Shown here piece after piece: positions 48,481 through 59,270 of a DNA stretch of 64,000 nucleotides. Below the pieces are notes generated by a model. The model searched no databases. It was not told where the DNA came from and saw nothing but the letters and a program-made list of their open reading frames with translations. The stretch is from contig WTPW01000366.1 in assembly GCA_009809945.1 (NCBI GenBank), positions 350,428 through 414,427 of the forward strand, written 5' to 3'. Both the position numbers and the translations under genes were made by a program. Position 1 is the stretch's first letter. Each line of letters opens with the position of its first letter. The DNA comes from Gigaspora margarita. Taxonomy: Eukaryota; Glomeromycota; Glomeromycetes; Diversisporales; Gigasporaceae.

Positions 48481-48616
48481 ACAGAGATATCGGCAATTAT
48501 ACAAATCAGGTAATGTTTACTCTAAAGATATATATATAAAAGAAATATAAAGTACTAATTTATACATATGATAATAAAATAAGATTAAAAAAAAAACTCA
48601 CAGATGGGAGCCCTTT

Positions 48617-48979
48617 ACAGTGTGCATGATTCCTTAATCATGCGCATTAATGTGCATTCATGCGCATGTTTCGGAATTATGTGCATTTTATCACACCTAA
48701 ATTTTCTATAGGAAAATTAAAGTATATATAATTTAGGCCAGGGAGCATATTGTCAGGCGGAATTAAGGAATATAGAAAAAAAAGTTTGAAAAATTCTGAA
48801 AAGAAAATGAATGAACATAAAAGAAGAATAAGATCAGGGTAAAAATTTGAGCACGTATCTGATATTTTCTGAAGAGAAAATATAAATTCCAAAAATTATA
48901 TCATGCGATATCATGCGTATTTTATACAACGTGCATTCATGTGCATGTTATTATAACATGCGCATTTTTTCCTATCACT
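48617..48979. repeat. Possible hAT-like element with ATGCGCAT repeats
   Basis: Left CAGTGTGCATGATT and, from the other strand at right, TAGTGATAGGAAAA flank subterminal ATGCGCAT/GTGCATTCATG motifs on both sides. No matching duplication found. A minus-strand frame at 48677-48892 inside has no domain signal. Confidence 0.5.
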
Positions 48980-49346
48980 ACCAAAAAACATAAAAAATGA
49001 TCTATATATAATATTCAAAAATAATTTTACATTTTGGTTCATTAAAAATAAATCAACTTTATAATAAATTTTAAAAGCTTCAATATTTTTGAGTTTCAGA
49101 TTATAGTTCGGGTTTGATTATAGTTTGGGGTTTCGGAGTTTCAAAAATCTGAAATTAGTTTCGGATTAGAACCCTTCCGAAACTAGGTTACGTTTCACCT
49201 CCAACTTTGGTATGCGATATCATAGGGTTTACAAATCTATTGAAGACCTTGTATTAAAAATCGATATAAATTTTTTTACATAGCCTATAATTTTTCAGAA
49301 ATTCATATAGTAAATTATGTGTTTTTCAAATTGTTATTTCTCTTTC
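48980..49346. other. Non-coding DNA
   Basis: Contains TTTCGG/CCGAAA units at 49100-49195 related to 42640-42990. No gene. Confidence 0.45.
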
Positions 49347-49921
49347 ATTTTCAATAGAGTACGGGACGGGCTGGGTCAGGTCGGGTTCATTTAAACCTGA
49401 CCTGGGCCCAACCTAATAAAAAATTTTTCATGACGGGTCAGGTCGGGTCAGATTCGAAACCCGACCTGACCCAACCTGATCTGATCATTTTAATAATTCA
49501 CATCACATTATCTATCTATAATTTATATCAGAGTCTGTGCGTTTTAACATTTTTTGATTTACTTTAAACAGAAATTTTGAAATTTTGTAAACTTCTACAC
49601 AGAAATAAACAGGGGGAACGGGTCTGTGCATTTTAACATTTTTGATTGTTTGCAACTAGGAATTGTAGAATTTTGGGTCTGTGTTTTAATGTTTTTGATT
49701 GACTGTAACCGAGGACTGTGTTTTACGTTTTATAGTCAAAAATTGTTAAATACGTCTTATGATTACTTATTTATCTATTGTATGAGATTGTTTAAGCAAA
49801 CATCGCTTTAACAGGATGTTTTTCGATTAAAGTACATGACGATCACTATAAAAAAAGTTTTTTTTTTATTATTATCTTTCAGAATTGCACTAACTAAATA
49901 TATTATGAAACGCATGCATGT

Positions 49922-50464
49922 TGTTAGCGGCAGAATTGGATATTGGTCAGAACCACGTGACATCGATTTTGCTGGAGTCCCATGAAGGTACCATGATCAC
50001 CCAGTTGAAAACTGGTTCTGTACACAGCCCATCGATTGAATGAAATCAACTAAATCGGGAAGGCCATTAAATGCAAGAACGAGAGAATATTCGATATGGC
50101 GTGATTTTGCCATTCGAGTGAGAAAAATTGTGGGATTGAGGACAAAAATTAGGAATCCCATTAGAATTTAAATAGTATAAAATGATCGAGAAATGTACTA
50201 TTGAGCGGCATTGATTGATGAATTAATGAATTGAAGGTGTCGTTACTTGTTCTGTGAATAAAAATTAATAAACCGATCTTGGTTTTCTTTGTCCCTCATT
50301 AAATAAAATAAACTGTCCCATTGACTCACCTTATACCCGATACATCTTAGCCTTGCCAAATCGTACCACCTCTCACATTGGGTATATTGTGAGGTATTTC
50401 TTTTGGTCTTGGTGGTTGGTGGTTTTCCGTCCCTTAACGCTGGCCTAAATTTCTGCCTTCAACA
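49922..50464 (+). repeat. 5' LTR
   Basis: Starts TGTTAGCGGCAGAATTGG and ends CTTCAACA. Pairs with 52401-52942. A TATAAAA-like stretch (AGTATAAAATGATC, about 50174-50187) could be the promoter. Confidence 0.9.
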
Positions 50465-50467
50465 AAT

Positions 50468-50490
50468 TGGTGGTGACTGTGGGATTCGAA
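50468..50490 (+). promoter_or_regulatory. Primer-binding site
   Basis: TGGTGGTGACTGTGGGATTC plus GAA, three bases after the LTR. Its complement has the exact layout of a tRNA 3' end: loop TTCGAAT, stem CCCAC, acceptor AGTCACC, A, CCA. The complementarity reaches the T-loop, longer than usual. The tRNA species cannot be named from here. Confidence 0.82.
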
Positions 50491-50713
50491 ATACCTGCAC
50501 GAATTTGCGAATACGGCGACGTTTTCCCCTTAGTTTTTTGTTTTATCTTTGTTTTTGTTAGTTTTTGAGGCACTGACAGAATAGTGCGCTCGTTAATTTG
50601 TTTGTTTTTTTTTTGTTTTGTTTTTTTTTCAGACCGACGAACTGTGTCCACTTGTTTTTTTTGTGTTGTTTGTTTTGTTTGCCGTGAAGCTGTTCTCGCC
50701 TAAAAAATAATAA

Positions 50714-51933
50714 ATGTACGATATTTACCCACCACCGATATTTAACGAACCTCGAAGACGAGTTGAAGCTCGAACGAAAGAACCCCGATTACAGCAAGCC
50801 CTATAGAACCCTCGAAACTCCCAATCGACCAGACAAAGTCCGCAAAAAAAAATAAAGTGTATCTACTGTAAGGAAAAAGGCCATGATATTAATAAGTGCC
50901 CATATGTGACCTACTCGGATGAAACGTGCACCGCCCTTTTTGCAGCCTTAACCAAAGAACAAGCTGCAGTAGCACAAAAAATTATTGATGAAGCCTTCGG
51001 AGATCGCAAGCTTGATGACAAGCAAATTCCTCGAGCTCTAGAATTTTTAGTAGAAATTTTAGAAGAAATAATACAAGAGGAAGAAGAAAATATTGTGTAC
51101 CTGCCCTTGTATATAACCCTGTCTATAGAAAGTCCGCCTTCTGCGCCCGTATAGTTGCTGTGCTGAAAGTTCCCTCAAAGTCGAAAGGTCCAATAGAGAA
51201 GATTCTTGATTCGTATTACGTTCCGGAAGAGCCTTTCGAAAGTGCTGATCTTGGTTATACAGAAGAAGAAGAAGTAGACGTAGGTTCCCTTCTTCGAAAT
51301 CTTGCCACCGAATTCGAAGCTGTCATACAAAAGTGGGCCCCGGAAGAAGACATCCAAGAGTCACGAAAGGAAATTTATATTGGTAAGAAGAGACTAGCGC
51401 ATTATCGACAAGCACCGGAGATGGAAAATGCTGATAAAACGAATACGGTTGGACCTTGCTGTGAAAAAGGGATTGAAGTTGAAAAGGATAAAATAATGGA
51501 AGCTGGAAGAGAAGAGGAAAGTGGAGTTAAAAAGGATGAAAAGGACGATAAACCTAATGAAAATGATAATGAAGAGTATGATGACGACGAAACCATTGTA
51601 GATGAAGAAAACAGTGAAAGAGAGAAGGACGTAACCAAACCTACTGAAAAGAAAGACCTGGATGACGCCTGTGAATCGTGGATAAAGAAGGTTGAAGCGT
51701 TTAGAAAAATGAACTATTTGAGTAAAGAAACAAAAGGACCTACCAAAAAAGAACATGCTGAAATCGTTGAAGCATCGTACGTTGGTGATCGTTATCGAAA
51801 AGAAATTGGAGTAGAGAAGGATGAGGATAAAGGAGCCGTCAAAATTGGAAAAGAGAAAGCCCCAACCATTTTTCTTGTGCAATTCCGAGTTCGAAAAGGT
51901 CCCTATAATAAAAAGGAAGAGATAAGAAAGTAA
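50714..51933 (+). pseudogene. Gag-like coding region with zinc knuckle
   Basis: ATG at 50714 opens a frame that meets TAG at 50804-50806. The same frame then carries a CCHC zinc knuckle, KCIYCKEKGHDINKC (50855-50899; C-x2-C-x4-H-x4-C), and continues to TAG at 51152-51154. The -1 frame is open through the overlap and continues to 51933, giving 257 codons from 51160. That part is very rich in Glu, Lys and Asp (YDDDETIVDEEN). A -1 shift between about 51085 and 51150 would join the two parts. Whether the TAG and the shift are programmed or simply mutations is unknown. No protease active-site motif found. Confidence 0.68.
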
Positions 51934-52032
51934 GAGAAAAATCGAAATCGCATAAGAATCTGGAGGAAAGAATTACCTTATACATACCAGCATGTGACTT
52001 CCATAACCGAGTTTTTGATCCTGGAGGGAGCA

Positions 52033-52095
52033 AATAAAAGAAAAATAAAAGAAAAATAAAAGAAAAATAAAAGAAAAATAAAAGAAAAATTAATT
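52033..52095. repeat. AAAAGAAAAAT microsatellite
   Basis: An 11-bp unit AAAAGAAAAAT repeats about five times just before the assembly gap. It may be why the assembly stops. Confidence 0.85.
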
Positions 52096-52113
52096 AGATA
52101 AAAAAAAAAAGAA

Positions 52114-52273
52114 NNNNNNNNNNNNNNNNNNNNNNNNNNNNNNNNNNNNNNNNNNNNNNNNNNNNNNNNNNNNNNNNNNNNNNNNNNNNNNNNNNNNNNN
52201 NNNNNNNNNNNNNNNNNNNNNNNNNNNNNNNNNNNNNNNNNNNNNNNNNNNNNNNNNNNNNNNNNNNNNNNNN
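52114..52273. other. Assembly gap of 160 N
   Basis: Unknown bases between an A-rich and a T-rich tract. True length may differ. Confidence 0.99.
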
Positions 52274-52386
52274 TTTTTTTTTTTTGTTGTTTGTAAATTT
52301 GTTTTTTTTTTAAGTTTGTTTTTAGTTTAGCTAGGGAAAAGAGGGAAAAGAATTGTATGGTTATTTTTCATGGGACGTGAAAAATT

Positions 52387-52399
52387 AAGGTGGGGAGAA
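52387..52399 (+). promoter_or_regulatory. Polypurine tract
   Basis: AAGGTGGGGAGAA immediately before the 3' LTR, the expected site of plus-strand priming. Confidence 0.8.
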
Positions 52400-52400
52400 T

Positions 52401-52942
52401 TGTTAGCGGCAGAATTGGATATCAGTCAGAACCACGTGACATCGATTTTGCAGAGTCCCATGAAGGTACCGTGATCACCCAGTTGAAAACTGGTTCTGCG
52501 CACAGCCCATTGATTGAATGAAATCAACTAAATCGGGAAGGCCATTAAATGCAAGAACGAGAGAATATTCGATATGGCGTGATTTTGCCATTAGAGTGAG
52601 AAAAATTGTGGGATTAAGGACAAAAATTAGGAATCCCATTAGAATTAAAATAGTATAAAATGATCGAGAAATGTACTATTGAGCGGCATTGATTGATGAA
52701 TTAATGAATTGAAGGTGTCGTTACTTGTCCTGTGAATAAAAATTAATAAACTGATCTTGGTTTTCTTTGTCCCTCATTAAATAAAATAAACTGTCTCGTT
52801 GACTCACCTTATACCCGATATGCCTTAGCCTTGCCAAATTGTACCACCTCTCACATTGGGTACATTGTGAGGTGTTTCTTTTGGTCTTGATGGTTGGTGG
52901 TTGTCCGTCCTGTGACGCTGGCCCAGATTTCCACCTTCAACA
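52401..52942 (+). repeat. 3' LTR
   Basis: Matches 49922-50464 from TGTTAGCGGC to CTTCAACA with scattered substitutions (for example ATATTGGTCAG/ATATCAGTCAG) and a one-base length difference. Confidence 0.92.
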
Positions 52943-52984
52943 ATGTCAAGAAGGAAACTGTATCGGTATTTACCGTAAATAGAT

Positions 52985-53140
52985 ACGAATGGCGATAGAG
53001 GAAAATTCCTTGATTGTCTATGAGCTTGCCAGAGCAGTCACCTCAAGCAATCGACATCACAATCAGCATATAATAGATTGATTAATTGATTAATTGGTTG
53101 ATTGGATGCTGTGGCAATGACAATTGATCATTAGCGAATT
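52985..53140. repeat. Dispersed repeat, copy B (uninterrupted)
   Basis: Reverse-complement match to 40931-41032 plus 41153-41190. It lies inside the 49355-53332 hAT-like element, so copy A may be a fragment of a related element. Confidence 0.7.
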
Positions 53141-53340
53141 TTTTTAAAATTATATCAGGTTTTATCGGGCTTTACAGGTCAATGAACAGAGCCCGAACCT
53201 GACCCGATACTTTAATAGGCCCGGCTGAACCCAACCCGATTTATAACAGGTCAATAATTTGAACCTGACCCGGGTCTGAACCCAGCCTGACCCGCAAAAT
53301 TTCAGGCTAAACCAGACCCATCCCGCACCCTAATTTTCAA

Positions 53341-53973
53341 GATAAAAATTTAAATTTGCTTAATTTTAATAATAATAAGTTCTAATTTAATAATTTAGAG
53401 AGTTTTTTGGTTCTTACAAAAGCCAATTGTATAAAAAATCTTTGTTAAAAAAAAATCTTTTTATTGTATCTACTATCAATTTATTTAAATTTTTTAATCT
53501 GTATAAAAATAAAATATTCGCTCTAAATTAGCATTTTTTATATAATTCTTTATAAGATTAGATAAATTTTTTTTATAAACATTAAGTTCTTTTTAAAGTT
53601 TTAGCAATTGAAAGTTTAATACAATAAAATCTCCATAAGTACACACACTTGGGACCGAACTTTAACGACGTACTCTTAGAGAGCAATAAGAAAACAGAGT
53701 ATTTATGGAAGTTATATTGAGCAGTTGACGGAACTATAGTATCCAGTAGATAAATAATCAGATAGACTTTTTCTGCCATATTAATTTAATAAATATGCTG
53801 TGATTGAAGTCTCTAAGTTTTTGGTTTTTCAGTGATATTTTTCAAATATCTGTTCACACACTTATGAAATAACAGTCATGAAAAAATCTGAGCATATAAA
53901 TTTATCATAGACATTACTTAGGTTTGATTTACATTATGCATTTGATGCCCCAGTGTTCGATACACTATGAAAA
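53341..53973. other. Non-coding DNA with a small Tigger-like MITE
   Basis: No gene supported apart from the 98-bp MITE at 53622-53719. Confidence 0.45.
53622..53719. mobile_element. Pogo/Tigger-like MITE, 98 bp
   Basis: Ends CAATAAAATCTCCATAAGTA and, from the other strand, CAATATAACTTCCATAAATA, with GTACACACACTTGGGACCGA next to the left end. The style is that of pogo/Tigger ends. TA is present on the left but not clearly on the right. Confidence 0.5.
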
Positions 53974-54476
53974 TCAAAACTATATGTGGTATCATATAAA
54001 AATCCAATAAGACAGATTTTTAAATGAATTTCCCTCAATCGAAATATTTCATATATAAAGATGTGTCTCATTTTTTTAGATGCACAGGTTGTATCCTCAA
54101 AAACTTTAATACAAATCGATTCATGCTCCTTATGACTACGAACTTACAGAGTCATTTTTTTTTTACATTACATATGGTAGAATTTTTTTTTCTAAAAATA
54201 TTTTAATTACATTTTAATTTGAGTGGCCGGGGAAAAGTTTTTAATTAAATTGATAGGTTTGATTGGTCAAATAGTTTGGTTCATAGGCACTTATTATTAA
54301 TCTTCTTGGAAATTCACTTTGTGATTTTGTGTCGCTAAAGCTACACATCTTATCAAACCTGGAGAAACATGAATCTTTATGAGTCATATAAACGTCAATT
54401 TCAATTATAAAATGCATATATTCGCCATTGTTACACAGTGATAATTGATTTTTATATGATATCACATATAGTTTTG
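53974..54476. repeat. Inverted-repeat element, about 500 bp
   Basis: CAAAACTATATGTGGTATCA on the left and, from the other strand at right, CAAAACTATATGTGATATCA extend about 30 bp. Weaker pairing continues inward (AAAGATGTGTCTCAT near 54057; AGCTACACATCTT near 54338). Frames on both strands inside have no domain signal. Confidence 0.68.
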
Positions 54477-55139
54477 TTTTATATTTTGCACCCAATATTG
54501 CGTGTTATTGCACGGGTCCTATGTGACAACCCGTGCTTTTTTTCATTTACTTATTGGCACGGGATTGTTACGTCAGACACCGTACAATAAGATAGTATAT
54601 GGAATAACCTGTGTGTGATTGGGTTATTTGCTACAACCTATACAATAACTAAAATGTCTTCCATTTTTGGTATAGTGTATAACTATGAAGAACGTATACT
54701 GGTATTACTAGGGATGGCACATGAATTAAATCATGATGATATAAATCATTGATTTTTATTTAAATCAATTTATAACATGATTTAAATCATTTATTATATA
54801 AGCAATTGATTGATTAATTTTGATTCAGTAATATAATGATAATTTTAAATGTACGTACGTACATATGTAGTATGTATAATAAGTTGACTAAACAAATATG
54901 TTTAGTGGAAGACCATCTTTTACAATTTGTAAATATTACTGACATGGGTAAATCTGTCAAAAGGCACCTTGCCTAATATGTATACACTGTGAAAAGGATA
55001 TTATTGACTGATTGTTTAAAGGATTTTTTAATAAAATGTAAAAATCTTACACAAGATATAAACAAGTTATTGAATTTTACTATTTCAAAGGATTGAAAAA
55101 ATATTCTGTTACATTTTCTGAAGTGCAATAGATAAACAC

Positions 55140-56960
55140 AATGCAGATCGAACTTTAGCAAATTTTTTTTATTCGGCTAGCATTGCTATTACTGTCATTG
55201 AGAATCCATATTGGTCTGAATTTATGAAAATCATACAACTATCATATATGGAGTGCCTCATATTAAAAAGGCCCATTTCGTAATTTTTTTGAAAAATGAG
55301 TTTTTATTAGATTCATGTAAATTTCGACATGATTGACATTTTTCAATTATAAATGAAGGTCGATTTGCATAATAAAAANTGGAGGTAATNTAAAAGAAAA
55401 ATTACACGAGTCTGCCTAAGGACAAGCACATCACGAGATTACCCGATAGTAACCTGTAATCTTTAACCAATCAAATCGTGAAATTTGCTGAATCCCGGAT
55501 CAGTCCGAAAATCAAAACAAACGATTAAACTCAATTATCTCAAAATAAGCTATATGTCAAAATGGGCCTTTTTAATATGAGGCACCCCATATTAAAAAAA
55601 TTAATTGAATGCTAAATATAATATTGAACAGCAAAAATTGAATACATTCTAGAAAATGCATCAAATATAACATTAGTATTGAACGGATAGTCAATATTCA
55701 GCATAAATCAGTTTTAAATTTAATTCTTTGTTTTCTAAATCTGATTTTTTATGATGCAAAATACTGATCTGATTCCCACACTGTGAATATACATATAATG
55801 AATTCAAGAATATTACTGAATCTGTCAATCCTTCTAAATTTATTGGTTTTATAACAGATAATGCTGATGCAATGCGGGCTGTCTGAAATTATTAAATAGA
55901 GATTATCTATGATTAATTTGTTTAGAATGTAGCACACATGTTCCCATTGAGTATCAACAGGTTGAATCAAGGCGTTTGTGATTGTTTGATCTAATAAGAT
56001 TGAGTCTGTGAACAAAAAAACTTAATAATTTGTTTTACATAATCCATTAATTTTTCTGCCCAATTAAGTTTAAGAATATCCTTTATTAAAAGATCATGAA
56101 CATATTTGAATGCAATTCAGTTGCAAGTTAGGGATTCAATTTTCAATTGTACAACCAGAAATTATTAAAAAATATACAAGATCTTAGGGAGCAGATTTTA
56201 AATAATCAACTATGGACAGAATTTGAAAACTATATTCTTTTTTATTACCGTTTGTTAAACTTTTAAAATTGTTTGAATCTGATACACCTATGCTCTCACG
56301 TGTTCATTATGAATAGCAAATAGTTTGAGAGTCTGTCAGTAACTCGTATGCTTGGATTCAGATTTTAAAGCAAACGTTTTAAATTTAGTTAATAAATGAT
56401 TCGAATTTGCTTTTCATCCTGCAATGGCTATTGCCAATCTCTTAGATCCTAAGTAATAATTTTTTACTATCTAGTTATTTTCATATTTATATTACTAATT
56501 ATAATATTTATTGGTTTTCACAGGATATCCTTAAGACCAAATGAACTTGAAACTGTAATTGCTCCATATCTTGGAAAAGCTTATACTTTTGACGAGTAAG
56601 AATTAAAATTGGTTTATTGGTTTTTTACTATTTTTATTTACATTATTTATTATTTAAAGATATATGGTATAATGCAAAATACATTTCCAAAACCAATGAA
56701 GTTGCAGGATCATTACTTTGGGCATCTATTAAATATTCAAAACTGTTAAGTTAGTGGAGATCAAATTATTTGACTAATTTCTAGTTGTAGTCAAACTTTC
56801 CTGCCAGTTCTTTCACTTCCAACCTCTTCGGCCAATGCAGAATGATGTTGGGTTTATTCACGATATACATCATGCACGTTTGGACAATACCCGAGTGAAG
56901 AAGCTTGTAAACGTTTATCGAATTTGAGAATTCTGAAAGGAATTGGCGAAGACATTTGGT
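55140..56960 (+). pseudogene. Remnants of a second hAT transposase
   Basis: Recognisable pieces in order on the plus strand: FFYSASIAITVIENPYWSEF (about 55162-55221), GFITDNADAMRA (about 55841-55882, second Asp region), FAFHPAMAIANLLDPK (about 56407-56454), LPVLSLPTSSANAE (about 56801-56842) and IHHARLDNTRVKKLV (about 56866-56910, dimerisation block). Frame changes and stops between them, plus the MITE, show it is dead. It differs in sequence from the 44914-47240 transposase. Confidence 0.75.
55251..55588. mobile_element. MITE nested in the old hAT, 338 bp
   Basis: Ends GGAGTGCCTCATATTAAAAA and, from the other strand, GGGGTGCCTCATATTAAAAA, both followed by GGCCCATTT. Flanked by ATAT, but the target size is uncertain. 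The interior has GCACATCACGAGATTACCCG, also seen near 60355. Confidence 0.82.
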
Positions 56961-57229
56961 TTGAAGACAGCGAGGATTAATTATATTTTAAATTAATAAA
57001 ATTATAAACACTTATGTACTGTACATAACGACAAAGATAATTCATAATAAAAGTTATTGAAATGCTAAAAATTATGTAATAATGAACAATAATTTAAACG
57101 ATAGTTGCAATAATAAAAGTTATCAATATGCTAATAATACGTAATAAAGATCAATGATTTAAATCAAGAGTAAATCATTTTTAAATCAAAGTATTTGATT
57201 TAAATCATGATTTTTTTTACCATCCCCTA

Positions 57230-57588
57230 TATATAATATTTGAATAGAATATACAATCTTATAATCTTTGCTTGCATTAAACACATGAAATGTACAACCT
57301 ATTCCCCCTGAAATCATAAATTATGGATTATATGTTTTGCCCAACCTTGATTCCTACTGTCCTAATTATAAATTGAGCGAACATATGCTGTCGAAAAAGT
57401 GAATGGTGGGAAAATGAATGAAATCTATGAATTATATATGTTTAATATTCTCTGCTCACCGAAAGTAAGCCTACATTAATGAATGGAAAAAGCAACCTGT
57501 GATAACAATTCATGACATAATAATAGAAATAGCACAATGCTGTAACTTTAAAAAAAAAAAAAAAAACACCACCAAGGCCGAGGTCTGA
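57230..57588. other. Downstream flank of the WSC gene
   Basis: No gene. An A-tract of 18 lies at 57549-57566, some 20 bp beyond the WSC stop codon. Confidence 0.5.
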
Positions 57589-58764
57589 TTAATACAATTG
57601 CTCTCTTGCTCCGCTAGTTATATTGTTATGTTCACTTCCATTTCCTGCATCACTAGTTCTACTCTGATTACCAGTTATATTATTATTTTCACTTCCATTT
57701 CCTGCATTACTAGTGTTATTAACATTGTTTCGTTTTCTCCGAATAACAACAATACAAATTATTGCAATAAATACAACTAATGCTATAATTATTACCCCTA
57801 TTTCCCACGGAGGGAATGAAGATGAAGAGGATGAAGAAGAAGAAGAGGATGAAGAAAGTGAAGAAGATGTAGAAGGCATAGGTTGAATATCATAAGTATT
57901 ATAAACACTAATAGTCCAAAGTCCTCCGCAAGTTTGAGAACTATTTCCTGCACAACTAGAACTACAATATTCCGAACTTAGTCGGTTAAGAGTATAGCTA
58001 CTAGCGCTAGCACAAAAGCATTGTGTCCCTGCTTCAAGTCCTGCATTATTATAACCACTTTCTCTACATTTATCTATACAGTAATCAACTGTCATATTAG
58101 ACGTCTCTTTTATCTGTGTACCATCATCTTTAAACGTACCCGTAAATATCCTTTTGTTACAATGAGGATGATCTGGAATGCAATAAAGATATCGAAAGTC
58201 TACATATTTTTTAGGATCATGAACGATATTAACTTTCTCAATAACATTCGTTACATTTGTGTAGTTATAATGGTTATATGGATCAGATATTATTGTTTCA
58301 TAAATACTATAAGAATTTTTTCCACCACAATTATCAGTCGTATTAGAAAAATAGTTAACAGCATTTGCAGGACAATTCATATTACAATTACTATCATTAG
58401 TATATGCTGTAATATCATTTCCACATCTGCATTCACTTCCATTACTCAACGCAGCATATTTAAAAGCATAGTCCGCACAATAAGCAATACACAACTCTGG
58501 GTACATTGTTAGATTTCTACCCGAAGTTTTTAAGTCCCAACCAGTATAATAATGACCATTGAGACCTGCTAATTCAAGACCGTTTAATGTTTCATTTAAG
58601 CCTGGTTTTAAAGCATAGCAAGTTGGCTGCTGCCTTGGACCCTGCTCTGCTAATAGACAACTACTAGTGCAATTATATTCATCAACGCTACATTCATCTC
58701 TGGTAATTAAACTTTTACTCACATTCCAATATTTGCTGTCCAATTTCTTTTGTTTATTTTTCAT
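57589..58764 (-). CDS. WSC-domain single-pass membrane protein, 391 aa
   Basis: Two Cys-rich WSC domains are visible: residues about 65-157 (LCIAYCADYAFKYAALSNGS then ECRCGND ... NCGGKNSYSIYE) and about 203-290 (YCIDKCRESGYNNAGLEAGT then QCFCAS ... TCGGLWTISVY). WSC domains bind wall polysaccharide in fungal stress sensors. Next come a Ser-rich stretch (298-316), a membrane helix (320-340, EIGVIIIALVVFIAIICIVV), basic IRRKR and a short Asn/Gly-rich tail with a duplicated AGNGSENNNIT unit. Many N-glycosylation sequons precede the helix. This is the layout of a Wsc-type surface sensor, but no signal peptide follows the first Met. The frame is closed 33 nt upstream, so a signal exon may lie beyond an intron (CTCAAAG before the start could be an acceptor) or the end is lost. 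Single exon as read. Confidence 0.85.
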   Translation of the reverse strand: MKNKQKKLDSKYWNVSKSLITRDECSVDEYNCTSSCLLAEQGPRQQPTCYALKPGLNETLNGLELAGLNGHYYTGWDLKTSGRNLTMYPELCIAYCADYAFKYAALSNGSECRCGNDITAYTNDSNCNMNCPANAVNYFSNTTDNCGGKNSYSIYETIISDPYNHYNYTNVTNVIEKVNIVHDPKKYVDFRYLYCIPDHPHCNKRIFTGTFKDDGTQIKETSNMTVDYCIDKCRESGYNNAGLEAGTQCFCASASSYTLNRLSSEYCSSSCAGNSSQTCGGLWTISVYNTYDIQPMPSTSSSLSSSSSSSSSSSSSFPPWEIGVIIIALVVFIAIICIVVIRRKRNNVNNTSNAGNGSENNNITGNQSRTSDAGNGSEHNNITSGAREQLY

Positions 58765-59270
58765 AATTTTCTTTCCGGTTTTATCCTTTGAGTCTTATTA
58801 TTCAGCTAGGTGCGATTATTTTTTTCAGGTATACTTTTTGGAATATAAGAACATTATCTGTGTGTTCTATATGTGTAGAACGTGTGAATACTCAAATAGA
58901 AATTAAATTAGAGATGCGATCCGTATCCGCCAATTTTATTGTTTTTAATTTTGTAATAAAATTATTATAAAGCTGTAAATAATATCTGTATATCCAGATA
59001 CCTATTTAATTTAAAATAAAGAAATGGAATGGACTACGTGGGTCTGCATCTCTAAATTAGAGAATTTAACAAATTTTTTTTCAAATACAGAAATAATCGG
59101 AAAAAACTTTTTTGCCACAAATAAATTATAAATTGTATGTTTGCATTTTGAGAGATAATGAACTGCTGAATGTAGAAGGTGTTATGATTTGAAAATTGTA
59201 ATTTGCATAAATTTGATGTACAAAATTCTAATTTAGAAAATCCCTAATTGTCCCGGATATCTGGCCCCTC
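58765..59270. other. Upstream region of the WSC gene
   Basis: No convincing upstream exon. Short frames here have no signal-peptide character. No promoter motif assigned. Confidence 0.5.

Larger units (their letters stand above)
49922..52942 (+). mobile_element. Non-autonomous LTR retrotransposon
   Basis: Two LTRs of 543 and 542 bp (TG...CA), a primer-binding site and a polypurine tract, with a 4-bp ATGT duplication (49918-49921 and 52943-52946). The interior of 1.94 kb includes a 160-bp assembly gap. It encodes only gag-like sequence; no protease, reverse transcriptase or integrase motif is visible. It must have been moved by another element. The LTRs differ at roughly 20 positions by eye, so insertion is not very recent. 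Confidence 0.9.
49355..53332. mobile_element. hAT-like element hosting an LTR retrotransposon
   Basis: Ends TAGAGTACGGGACGGGCTGG and, from the other strand, TAGGGTGCGGGATGGGTCTG. Perfect 8-bp duplication ATTTTCAA at 49347-49354 and 53333-53340. Subterminal GGGTCAGG/CCTGACCC repeats lie on both sides (49365-49490 and 53195-53310). Without the LTR element (49922-52942) it is about 960 bp, so it is non-autonomous. Confidence 0.92.
54709..57229 (+). mobile_element. Old hAT transposon, 2.5 kb
   Basis: Ends TAGGGATGGCACATGAATTA and, from the other strand, TAGGGGATGGTAAAAAAAAT. Subterminal AAATCATGATTTAAATCA units lie on both sides. The flanks GGTATTAC and TATATAAT no longer match well. It holds transposase remnants on the plus strand and a nested MITE (55251-55588). 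Confidence 0.76.

Noticed and set aside
51394..51882. Minus-strand frame opposite the gag-like region
   Set aside because: Antisense shadow of the Glu/Lys-rich coding strand, which reads as Phe/Ser/Leu-rich on the other strand.
54241..54495. Minus-strand 84-codon frame
   Set aside because: Lies inside the inverted-repeat element 53974-54476 and has no recognisable features.
58021..58512. 163-codon plus-strand frame inside the WSC gene
   Set aside because: Antisense to clear WSC domains; Ile/Thr/Cys-rich composition is the mirror of the real gene.
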